Origin: Asterias amurensis | Lineage: Eukaryota; Echinodermata; Asteroidea; Forcipulatida; Asteriidae | Reading direction: 5' to 3' | Length of the DNA stretch: 64,000 nt | Assembly (NCBI RefSeq): GCF_032118995.1 | Contig: NC_092657.1 | Span: 5,844,391 to 5,908,390, forward strand | Shown: piece by piece, positions 12,901 to 25,700 of the stretch | Layout of the letters: every line of letters begins with the position of its first letter | Position numbering within the stretch: position 1 is the stretch's first letter | The notes under the pieces: generated by a model | Told to the model about the DNA's origin: nothing | Seen by the model: the letters and a program-made list of their open reading frames with translations, nothing else | The model's database searches: none | Program-made: the position numbers and the translations under genes

Positions 12901-15900
12901 CATGACACATTGTCTCGGATTGGGGGAGTTGGTCTAGATGTTTTAGTGTTTGAAATTGTTTGTTATGAATTGGTTGGAAAGATGTTTTAAAGGTAGAATA
13001 TAACAAATGTGCCTCGAAATTACACGGTCTTCCTGAACTACATCGTGAACTAACACGGCAGGCCAATTTGTGGAGTCAAACCCAGTCAGTTTCCGTTGTG
13101 GTTTATTGTTTGATTTCAAAACTAAGAAGGAAAACAGTCACAGATAATTAGTTTGGGTTTGAACAAAGAAACATTTACTGGAGTACAGACATGTAGGACT
13201 GTCCAGAACTACTGACCCCCAGATTAATGTCCAGTGCTCTACCAACTGAGCTATCTAGCCCTACGTTGGACGGTCTCCCTAATAGTTTGGGGGGGGGGAC
13301 CAATCAGAAGCCAAATGTTAGCTGCCAGGGATCACACCAAAGTTTACTGTACAACCTGGGAAGCTGCAGCCAGGGATCATCTTAGGATGTTAGGACTTCT
13401 TACGAATGGCTGTAACACTTTTCTTGTAAGCAAAGTTGTTGTGTGTTAGAAGGCACTGGACACCTTTGGTATTATTTGGGGGTCTAAAGGCCCGGTCCCA
13501 CTGCAGCGATAACAAAAACGATAAAAATCACGACGCAAAACAAATGCATTCCATTGGTTGAATGAGCGCGTGCGTATTCTGCGTGGAGCAATTCGACCAA
13601 TGGAATGCGTTTTCTTTGCGTCGTGATCGTTATCGTTTTTGTTATTGCTGCAGTGGGACCGGGCCTTAAGACAAGTATTCTCTTGTGGTGCAGGCCTGAT
13701 ACTTCACGGAGGCAACGAAGGCGATTGCCTCCGTTGCCCTTGGTCAATTTCCTCATAGGGTGCCCTTTACCAAGGAGAAAATGCCTTGGTGCCCTTACCC
13801 TTCCAAAAACGATGCATACAGGCCTGGTGGTGTATCCCAAGGTATGCTTAAAATAACAAACTGTGAACATTTGGACTCATTTGGTCATCAAAGAAAAAAC
13901 ACTCTCGTTCCCCAGTTCTCTTTACTTTAGATGCCTAAAAAGGGCTTCAGGTTCAAATATTTGAGTGAGAAGATACCTCTTGATTATAAAAACTATGTTA
14001 CTTCAGAGGGAGCCGCTTCTCACAATGTTGTATACTGTCAACAGCTCTCCATTAATCGTTCTTATGCTAACAATTATTTTCAGTTCTATGTCCAGTGCTT
14101 TGAATGCAGCTCTATGTATTCGAACCAAGGTCATTTGAATATTTCTTCTTTTCCTACTCTTCAGGGCCGTGGTGCCCTTCAAGACATCGATCAGATGTCT
14201 CTTTTCAAGCCGCTTTGTAAATTCTGTGCTAGCATCGGATGTGTGAGGGACATCATTCCAACGATACGTAAAGCCATCGCTATTGCGCAGTCTGACACTC
14301 CAGGTAAATATGTGATGAGCTCTGCAAAAATGAGTCACAAGGGGGACAATTGACTTTATAAGTTATCACACAAGCGCGAGTGGAATACGGAAAAATATAG
14401 CGCTTCTGCGTCTCATATCCAACGAGGCCGAAGGCTGAGTTGGATATGGGACGCAGACGCGCTATATTTTCCGTATTTCCACGAGCGCGCGTGTGATAAC
14501 GTATTTATCTTCACGCAAACTTGGCGCGTGACATAGAACACACAATACGCATGGTAGTGATATTAGCCGTGCAATATAGGTTTTTATCACCACTCCATTC
14601 TGCGAATCTGATTGGAGGATTAGCGCGTACTTGAAGATAATGGGTTTTATACATAGCTGAAAAGAGAATACAACAAGCTTCATTTTGACATATATCTTAC
14701 ACACTTGTATCATGTTTGGTTTAAAAGCTATGACCTTTTGAAAAATAGATTATGTCATAATCTAAAAATAACCCATACTGGGGAAATAGCCCATTTAATA
14801 AAAACATTTAAACTATTTTTGCATAGGGGATGAACAAAAAGTACATGTTTTATTCACCTTTATCGATCAAAAACAAAGATTTGTTTTCAGAAAATGCGAA
14901 AATATACGCCCCAAAACAGAAGCATAAAACCACACAAAAAAAATGGGTTGTACAACAAGCGGCTCATTTTTGTAGAGCCTGTCACAAATAAAATAAGTGA
15001 GGGGGTGGGGGGGGGGCATTTCTTGAATTAAAATGAATGAAAATTAAAATGGCCTTGTCCTCTTTTTCGAAGGGGCACCAACGCCAAGACCAGGGCAATG
15101 AAGGGCATTCTCTGTGGCCTCCATGTTGCTCACTGGCATAGCCTTTATTCAAGGCCGCTAGGCGCATGTGTCGGCGGCACCCGTAGATGACACGCATGAA
15201 GAAACACCAGCGCAAGCGGCCAAGCTGCGAAGCCCCTTTACCATCTTTACCAACTCGTTTATCTAATCAGTTATTCATGATCCACAAAAGTTCATTATAT
15301 GCATTTTCTGTGTGTTGCCCTTAGCACGTGACTTTTTAGCGCCCCCATTACCCTTGAATTTGTGTGTGTTGTGTGATCTCTTCGTATGGTATTTGTGTCT
15401 TCTTATTTGCCAACACTTATCATGCTATTGCATTATGCATTGCATTTGTCCTACCAAAATCGGTAGCAAAAAAAGTAAAGTCACTTCGCGGCTTCGCAGC
15501 TCGAGCTGGTCTTTTAACATGCTTGACATTTGGGGTCAAGTGACATCTGGGGGTGACGCTTGCGCCTTGACGAAAGGCTAGTTACTGGCCAAGTGCAGAA
15601 CATTTCTGGACTCTGGCCAGTGAACTAATGGACCCTTTTTATGAAATATGCTTATTACATTCACGCATGCAAACAGACCCTATTGGTTGGCAAACGCCAT
15701 AGAGTTGTGCACTAAGCAGACGCACAATCGCGTGTGAGTCACTGGCCATTAGCCATGTACAAAACATTGTGATGTTCCCTCATTTTTTGCCAGCCAAAAT
15801 GTTAGTGCGCACAGGCTATGTACATATTTCTTGAAACGGGTCCATTGGATTGGGAGACCAGCAATGCTTCAAATCATACAATCTTTCTGTTTGTTTCTCA

Positions 15901-18900
15901 TGATGTTGATAGGCCCAGTGTTTGTGGAGTTGCCCATTGATAGCTTGTACAAGTACGATCTGGTGAAAAAGGAACTAGGAGCCACAGGAAGTAAAGGAGG
16001 TATTCTAGCCCGCATTGTCAACTTGTAAGTTATCATTCTTTAACTTTCAACTTCTCTAGTACTGATAACATTACACAGTTTTCATATAATTTGTGGTTGA
16101 ACAATGGTAAACGTGCTGGTAAACGTGCCGGTGTGGCAGGAGATTTGTTCCAATGGAGATGGAGCTTTGATACATGTAGGTATGATCTCGTGAAAAAGGA
16201 ACTAGGAGCCAGGGAAAGTTAATGATGTACCGGTTCATGCATTCTAGCTTGCATTGTCTTTTGTTCAAATTCTCTAGAATACGCCTCTCTTAAAGACACT
16301 GGACACTATTTGTAATTGTCAAAAAAAAACAGTCTTCTCACTTGGTGTATCTGAACATGCATAAAATACATGTAACTAACCTGTGAAAATTTGAACTCAA
16401 TTGGTCATCGAAGTTGCGAGAAAATAATGAATGATAAAATACCCTTATTAACTTTATTAACTTTTTTTACCCATACATCGATGTGTGTTAGCACTGTATT
16501 CTCAGTACTGTCCGGAGTCCTAAAATATTACAGGCATATTACCCGGGTGCGATTCGAACCCACGACTCTTGCAATTCTAGAGCAGTGTCTTACCAACTAG
16601 ACTATCTCGGTTGCCCGGTAGCTAGAGGTAGTTCGAATCCTTTGTTATGGCAGCGGGTAACATCTCTTATAAAAACACCCTTGTCACACTAAGTTGTGTG
16701 CTTTCAGATGCTTGGTTTCGAGACATCAAAATCTAATTCTGAGGTCTCAAAATAAAATTCGTGGAAAATTACTTCTTCCTCGAAAACTACGTCACTTCAG
16801 AGGGAGCCGTTTCTTACAATGTTTTTTACAATCAACCTCTCCCTATTACTCGTCACCAAGAAAGGTTTTATGCTAATATTTATCTTGAGTAATTACCAAT
16901 AGTGTCCACTGCCTTTAATATTTATACATGAGTACGTCACAAATCTAACCCAAAACGAGGCCATAGGCGCAGCCTCTGCAAGTGGTGGCAGACGTGTGCC
17001 TCATTTTGGGTAAGAATTATGACGTCATGCATAAACATTAAGAGAGGCATATATTGATGATAATACACATTTTTCATACAGTTTTGGGTCGAACAAAGAA
17101 CAGTTTACCAGAACGTGATTTGAACCTGCAACCTCAGAATTAACATGCCAGTGTGGCCGGAAATATTGTCCCAACTGACATTTAGTAACCAAAAGCTTAA
17201 AGGGACACGTTGCCAAGGATCGGGCGAGTTGGTCTACGAAAGCGTTTGAAACAGTTTGTTATGAAATTTAAAGACCAGCTCGCCCCGATCCAAGTCAATT
17301 TTTCACACATTTTTCATACAGTTTTGGGTCGAACAAAGAACAGTTTACCAGAACATGATTTGAACCTGCAACCTCAGAATTAACATGCCAGTGTGGCCGG
17401 AAATATTGTCCCAACTGACATTTAGTAACCAAAAGCTTAAAGGGACACGTTGCCTAGGATCGGTAACAGTTTGTTATGAAATTTAAAGACCAGCTCGCCC
17501 CGATCCAAGTCAATTTTTCACACATTTTTCATACAGTTTTGGGTCGAACAAAGAACAGTTTACCAGAACGTGATTTGAACCTGCAACCTCAGAATTAACA
17601 TGCCAGTGTGGCCGGAAATATTGTCCCAACTGACATTTAGTAACCAAAAGGTTAAAGGGACACGTTGCCTAGGATCGGGCGAGTTGGTCTATGAAAGCGT
17701 TTGAAACAGTTTGTTATGAAATTTAAAGACCAGCTCGCCCCGATCCAAGTCAACGTGTCCCTTTAGAGGAGAAGTCTTTTTAAACATAAATTAATGAATG
17801 AAATGAAATGAATTGAAATGAAATGTAACAATTATTCTTATGTATTTTCTCATTAGTTATTTGAACACCTACGTCAATAATATCTTTGCCGGTGCCTGGG
17901 AGAAGAGAGAGCTTAAACCTCTGCCAGTCAACCAACCAATGGCTTCGGCCGACCAAGGTATCCTATTTCTCAAATACTTTCAATATCATTATCACCATTT
18001 TTATTTGTTTTAATTTTGTTTGTACTGAGAGATCGCCTAAAGCCCGGTTCATACTTTCCGCAACTTTTTCAAGTTTGCAACCAGTTTTTCGCATCAGATT
18101 TTGTGTTAAACTTTAGTGAAAATTTGCTGCAAAAATAGCACTGTGAAGTCAAAATTTGTATCGCATTCGCATTCGCAGAAAGTATGAACAAGGCTAAATA
18201 TGTTGCAAGGCCAGACAGCCACCTCAAGGTGAAGGCTACATTTAAATGATTTGGGCTATCGACCCAAATCAACTGCCACAAGGGGCACGTTGCCACCTGC
18301 TCTTAGGGCCGAAACAGGGTTATCCCTCCACAGTCTGAAGGATGATCAAGGCATGGGTGTTATCCATTAGGAGCCTGCCTGGTACAGCAGAACACACCGT
18401 CTTCTTAACTGTTTATGGAGCAATAAGGGTTTAACAAACTTTCCACTGTCATGAGTAATTCTTAGGAAACATGGGAAAAAAACAAGATGGTCGCACCATG
18501 ATAATGCCCAATAAACCTTTATTTGGCAGTATCCGAATTGGCGGCTACGGGCTACGGCTACGGCTTGATCACCGCGTCGTCATGCATTGAAGTATAGGAC
18601 GCCCTAAGCAACACCCCTGGCAACGATCATAGCCGCAGCCGTAGCCATCAATTCAGATACGGCCTTTCTCTCATTTATATCAATGTTCCCAAACCAAGGT
18701 TTGAAAAAAAAAATAGTCTGGGTCCTTTTTTCAAAATGATTACTACCATGCATTACTGTTATTCGATACTAGGAACATGACCAAGATGGAGGCAGCATGA
18801 TAAAGGTCTATAACCAGGTTTGGTCTGTGGTTTAGTGCAGCGTTTCTTGCAACTTGATGCTTAACCAGCCTTTGTATAGACGATGTGACCTCTGACAACA

Positions 18901-19730
18901 CTTGAAAACCATAACATGATTAGCGCCTACCGCCGGGCAAAACCTTTGTGTTTTGGCAGCCAGCTAGAAAGTGTACGCAATCTTACTATGACTACGCAAC
19001 TCAGTGCCCGGCGAAACATGACAGAATATAGTGTTTTGTCAACAGAGGGCGGTTTGAATGTAAACATAGGTCACATCGTCTCTATTTGAATCTTTTTTCC
19101 TCTGATAGTCCAAAGAGCTGTGGAGTTGTTGAGTTCAGCCAAGAAGCCGGTCATTGTCCTTGGGAGTCAGAGCACCCTGCCACCCACCCCGGTGGACGAA
19201 GTCAGGAAGGCACTGGAGGTAAATTAACCCTTTAGAGATCTCTAGCGTACCGGGTTGTTGGTGAGACACTGCTTAAGAGTTGCAAGGGTTGTGGGTTCGA
19301 ATCCCACCCGAGTATAATATGTTATATTTTTTGACAGGACTTGGGACAGTACTTAGTATACAGTTCTAACATAAGCTTGGACGATATTGATTTATTTTAT
19401 TCAAGATATATCGCCGACAATATATCGCGATATTCGATATAATCGCGATTAATTGAATTTGACATCATCAGTCTTCAAACTAATAATAAATAATAATGAT
19501 TACATTTATATTGCGCTTTATACTAAAAATAAGTTTCTAAGCGCTTCACAAAAAAAAACAGTGAAAGTTGCGGTGAAAGTTGTAGAAGAGACAGTCATAG
19601 CATAAGAGAGGTGTTCTATGACCTATTCTTCTGGTTTTACTATAAACCTATGGGGTGCAAGATGTCTCAGCTAGGAAATGCATCGCGATACTTAATCAAT
19701 GTCGCGATATTGCAACATATCGATATTTCG

Positions 19731-19763
<33 letters not shown>

Positions 19764-22700
19764 CCGTTCTTTTAAAGCGCATTACACACGGAGTCCCAAT
19801 GCGCTGTACAAAGTCAGAAAGAAACTGATTAAAACCAAATCGCTCCGGTATCCAAATCGTTTTCAAATTGGTATCGCGATATTCGATAATATCGTGATAT
19901 CGTCCAAGCTTATAAACTAACACACATCGGTGTATGGGTAAATCCCAAAATTTATACCCTTTTAGAGACCAATCGTTTCTGTATAGTCATCAACGTAAGC
20001 ACAGACACTGCTTCTCTTGTTTCCCCCGTTATTTCTGGTAAGAAACCAGAACAATTATTTAGAAAAATAAATAAAAGGTTTGAACTTCAGTCGCTATTAG
20101 TACTTGTATAATATGAGCTTTTGGTTATTTTTCTTTTTCTTGTTGACCCCAAAAGGCGATGGGAATTCCTTGTTTCTTGGGTGGCATGGCCAGAGGCATG
20201 CTGGGAAGGAAAAGCCCCTATCACATCCGCCAGCGTAGACGGGATGCACTGAAGGAAGCTGATGTCGTCATCCTGGCAGGTAGGTAATTCAGTTGCTAAG
20301 AAATCATTTCTCAAGACATTCAACCTTCTCAATCCATTGATATTTTTAAAGGCAGTGGACACTATTGGTAATTGTCAAAGACTAGCCTTCACAGTTGGTG
20401 TATCTCAACATATGCATAAAACAACAAACCTGTGAAAGTTTGAGCTCAATCGGTCATCAAACCTGCGAGATAATAATGAAAGAAAAAAACACCCCTGTCA
20501 CACGAAGTTGTGTGAGTTAAGATGGTTGATTTCGAGACTTCAAGTTCTAAATCTGAGGTCTCAAAATCAAATTCGTGGAAAATTACTCCTTTCTCGAAAA
20601 TTATGGCACTTCAGTGGGAGCGGTTTCTCACAATGTTTTATGCCATCAACCTCTCCCCATTACTCGTCACCAAGAAGGGTTTTATGCTACAAATTATTTT
20701 GAGTAATTACCAATAGTGTCCTCTGCCTTTAAGTGAAAAGTGAAGTTTTTTTTTCTCATCTTGCTTTGATGTAACTATGCTTGTATGTAGATTGTTAATA
20801 AGTTGTATGTAATTTTTTTTAGTATGTTTTATCTTATGTTTTTAATACTTCTTGTTGTAATGCACAATTTATCATCTTGTTGAAATCTCTAATTACATGT
20901 ATTATTATTTTTATTGAACTGATATACACGTAATTGATAACTAGATTTGTAAAACAGTATTTGAACGCACTTTCCTTTGCACTTCAGGCACAGTATGTGA
21001 CTTCAGACTGTCGTATGGACGCCATTTGAGTAGGCGCTCTAAGGTCATCGCTGTCAATCGAAATAAATCTCAACTGTACAAGGTAAGATTGCCTTGGTGT
21101 CCTTGTTATTCTCCAGTAGAATTTTACAATGGACCCTTCCCATAGTAGTACGCTTTTGTTTATCCTGGCCGTCTTAGAAAGGATTGTTGTCCCTTCCTCC
21201 TCCTTCCTCCACATCCCGTACCTGTCCTGTACCCTTTTGTCTAATCCCGCTCCTCTAGTTACCTTTTTTGAAGTCTTATTATTCTTGTTTTATGTATTTG
21301 TTTTTGACACTGGCCGAATAAATAATAATAATAATAATAATAACAATAATAAAATATGCTAATTACATTCACGCATGCGTACAGACCTTGTTGGTTGGCA
21401 AATACCATAGAGTTGTGCACTAAGCAGACGCGCAATCGCGTCTGCGTCACGCACCCATTCTATTTATTAGCCGTGTAAAAAACAGCGCGATGTTCCCTCA
21501 TTTTGCCAACCAAAACGTTAGAGCGCATGCGCTATGTGAAATTTACATATTTCATGGGAAGGGTCTATTTCCTCATAAGGGTGCCCTTAACCAACGAGAA
21601 ACTGCCTTGGTGCCCTTGTCTTTTCAAAAACAAAGCATACAGGCCTGCAAGATATGTCTTCATATTGACCCTTTCGTGCACCATTTATTTTTAGCGATAA
21701 ATTGACCATACAATGTGTTCACATTAATTTTTGACTTGTTTCTTTTGCAAATGGCGTCTAAACATCAGGCCCCGATTTGTGCCTTTAAACCATAGGTCCT
21801 TTTGGTATTTTGTGCACACATGTTATACCGTAGGTCCTTCTGGTATTTTGTGCACTTATACCATACATTGTAGGTCCTTTTGGTATGTTGTGCACTTATA
21901 CTAAAAGGACCTTTTGGTATAAGTGCACTTATAGGTCCTTTTGGTATTTTCTGCACTTATACCAAAGGTCCTTTTGGTATTTTGTGCACTTATACCAAAA
22001 GGTCCTTTTGGTATTTTCTGCACTTATACCAAAAGGACCTTTTGGTATAAGTGCACAAAATACCAAAAGGACCTTTTGGTATTTTCTGCACATATACCAT
22101 ATAGGTCCTTTGGGTATTTTGTGCACTTATACCAGTATAGGTCCTTTGGGTATTTTCTGCACTTATACCATACATAGGTCCTTTTGGTATTTTGTGCACT
22201 TATACCAGTATAGGTCCTTTGGGTATTTTCTGCACTTATACCATACATAGGTCCTTTTGGTGTTTTGTGCACTTATACCATATAGGTCCTTTGGGTATTT
22301 TCTGCACTTATACCATACATAGGTCCTTTTGGTATTTTCTGCACTTATACCATAAGTCCTTTTGGTATTTTGTGCACTTATTATACCATACATGTATGTC
22401 CTTTTAGTCGGTAAGCAGTTTGCCACAGCCAATTCTATTCCCTCATTGCTGTTTTTTCAATTCTGACATTTGTTTTCTTTCTGGAACTTTTTTTTATTTT
22501 ATAGAATAGTGATATGTTATGGACCCCGACGCTAGCTATCCAGGGGGATCCAGGGAGCTTTGTGGCCTCTCTGCAGAAGGCACTTGGAGCTTATAAATGT
22601 GACCCAGAATGGCCTCGGATGTTGAAAGAACGAGACGAAGAAACGGAAAAGTCAAATATGTAAGTCATATTCCAGGCATGCAACTCTTCTGCGGATTCGC

Positions 22701-25700
22701 GGTTTCTACGCATTTCATGAAATGGAAATCCGCCGCTACGTAAAAACCTGCGTTGAGAGAAAAAAATCTGTGATGAATGCTCCGCACAAAAGCGTTACAC
22801 AGTCCTTATACAGACCAAGTTCTCCTTGTACCGCATACCTTCTACACTATTTTTTGCACAGTACGGCTCCGTATTGTTTTTATTGCATGTTGTACGAGGG
22901 GATGCGGCGGGAACTAGACTCTGTAAGGGCCCAATACGTGGCTAGCTTCAGTCCACACGATCAATAAGAAAATAATTTCCCCGCGTTCTTTTCCGCTTAA
23001 GAGTTGCATGCCTGATATTCGGCGTATCGTGGTCGAGCGGATATAAGCACCGGCCTTAAGCTCTGGTGTTTCTAATCAGCAGAGTGTGCGTTTCAGTCCC
23101 GTTCGTGACACTTGTCTCCCTTCAGCAAGACACTTAACCATGATTGGAATTTCTATTATGTTGAATTGTATTTCTCAATAATTATTTCCCTTTTGATTGT
23201 TGAACACAATCTCCCTCATTGCAAGATGCAAATGGTGTGATTTCTTCATTCTATAGTCATTTACTAATAAACATGCATCAAGATGGTTCTTGTGAAATGT
23301 ACTATATATAAGAACTGTTTATTATTATTATTAATCAATTAAATAATGTCCCTCTCCTCGCCTTTTAATTTTGCCATTTTTGTTTCAAACTTCTGGTCAA
23401 ACCATCCCCTTCCTCTCTAGCCCCCCCTTTCAACTGTTCATCCCTTGCTTTTCTGTGTACTTTTTGTTCATCTGTCTCTCTCTCTCTCTCTTTATGTCTT
23501 CCTACTTCACTGCTTCTGTTACGCATGAATGCACTCATGCATCAAGTGTTCATACACTTGTTTATAAAATGTGTTAGTCTTTCGGAAAGTTCCTGCTAGG
23601 GTCAAAACATTGATTTATATTTGTATTGTTCTATATCCAGGTGTGTTTTTTTAATTAGTACCAACATTTTTATGAATGATTTTTTATCTGTGTGTTTGAA
23701 GTGTATTTCTGCAATGTTTTTTTTGTGTAAAATGTTTATTGGTTTAAAGGGCTTTTAAAAACACATTTGTTTAATCGTTCCATATAATGTGTTTTTGATG
23801 CTGTCACTTTTTGTATTTTTGCTTGCTATTCTTTATTCTCTTGATGGGTTTTTGGTTGCATTACCCCTAGCGCTTTGTATCCTTTGGAAAAGGCGCTCTA
23901 TAAATTTGGTCATTATTATTATTATTATTATCTCTGTTTATTGTTTATTCCACACTCGTCTTTATACAGTTATAGGCCTAACTATCTTAATATTATTGTT
24001 ATTATTTTTATTATTATTATTATTATGCATTCAGATACGCTATTCATAGTATAACTATATCACAGTGTTTACAAGGCCTACAACTTTTATACATTATGTC
24101 TATCTGTTTTAAATATGTTAGGCCTAGTGGCTTAATTTATATCTGTAACTTTTATTCATAACGTATCAGCCTTCGAACAGTCTTTTATCAAATTTGATAG
24201 AAATAAACTAGTTAGTGGCTTAATTTATCTCTTAATTTTTATTCATAACGTATCAGCCTTCGAACAGTCATTTATCAAATTTGATATGAATAAACTAATT
24301 CAATTAAGCCCCCTAATGAATCAATCATGAACTAATTTGTTTTGTTTTGTTTTTCTCAACAGCAAAAAGGCAGATGCACCCGTCAATCAGTACTTGAATC
24401 CACTGAAAATTCTTCATATTATGGAGGAGAATCTGGATGATAACAGTATACTGGTCGCTGATGGCGGAGACTTCGTGGGTAGCGCCGCCTACATCCTCAG
24501 GTTAATTTACTGGCTGTTGAGACTTGCCGTTTTAGGCGGCAGAGGGCGTGCTTCCTAAAGTGCAATGTAGCTCAATACTGGCTTTAGGAAGTGTTGTTTA
24601 CAAGCACATATGTAGTCGATATTTTCCACCCAGGGGTAAATGGGTACCTGCAAGGGCAGAGATGGTTATTGTGATTGATAATAGCTTAGTGCACTACATT
24701 TTGACAGCACAGGCTGCATACTCCCCAGGGAGCTGAGATGGTTGAAGCAAAGATTATAGAGCGCCGAAGGCGCAAGATGCTGAAATGTGAAATCCCACTG
24801 GATGTCATTTCGGCAAGTAACTCTTTTGATACAACAGTATATCAGTGCAGATCAGTGCAGACAATGACCATTCCTATCAATGGGAAATAAACCTTCACTT
24901 GCTGAAATGGCGCCCATGCGTTTTTCACGTTAAACAATCGATAAAGCTTCAGTTCCCCATCTTGCGCCTTCGGCACTCTATAATCTTTGGTTAAAGGATT
25001 GATGGCCCAGTGACCAGGGGTAATAATGTGGAAGGGCTTTGAGATGCCCTTGGGTGTATAAAGTGCTATATAAAAACAGACTATCATTATTGTTATTTTT
25101 TATACTACTTATTATAGAATACACACATTAATTTGCTGTCAACCTGTAACCTGTAACTATAGTTAAAGTTACTTACTTTATTTTTCTTTGTAGACCCCGC
25201 GGACCTCTGAACTGGCTGGACCCCGGTGCTTTCGGTACTCTCGGTGTCGGTGGTGGCTTCGCCCTCGGGGCCAAGCTTTGCCGTCCGGAGTCGGAGGTCT
25301 GGATCATCTATGGGGACGGTACCCTGGGTTACACTGTAGCAGAGTTTGATACATTCCAGAGACACGGGGTACCGGTTATCGCAGTCGTTGGTAACGACGC
25401 GTCCTGGATGCAGATTGAACGAGGACAGATTCCGATATTTGGTTCCTCGATCGGCTGCCAACTTGCGGTTAGTTTGTTTCTTCAAAAAGGCTTTTTTTTT
25501 TTTTAAGGCAGTGGACACTTGTTAGTTACTTAAAATAATTAATAGCATAAAACCTTACTTCATAATGAGTAATGGGGAGAAGTTGATAGTATAAAAGGGT
25601 GTGAGAAACGGCTCCCTCTGAAGTAGCGTAGTTTTCGAGAAAGAAGTAATTTTCCACAAATTTTATTTTGAGACCTCAGAATTAGATTTTGAGGTCTGGA

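Noticed and set aside
19235-19315. Possible tRNA gene
   Set aside because: A good B box but no paired acceptor stem or clear A box; it matches dispersed SINE pieces.
20508-20716. Recurrent small ORFs of the type [20 protein letters not shown]
   Set aside because: The same peptide appears in every GGCAGTGGAC-family MITE (e.g. 11091-11285, 36957-37166, 51360-51659, 54172-54357). It is the translated internal palindrome of a noncoding element.
21789-22407. CRISPR-like array
   Set aside because: Units are contiguous and palindromic with no unique spacers, and the setting is a eukaryotic intron.
21765-22432. Overlapping ORFs on both strands ([11 protein letters not shown] / FWYFVHLYQ repeats)
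   Set aside because: They are translations of the palindromic minisatellite; unit lengths keep frames open by chance, and splice sites of ILVBL exons 9 and 10 flank the region.
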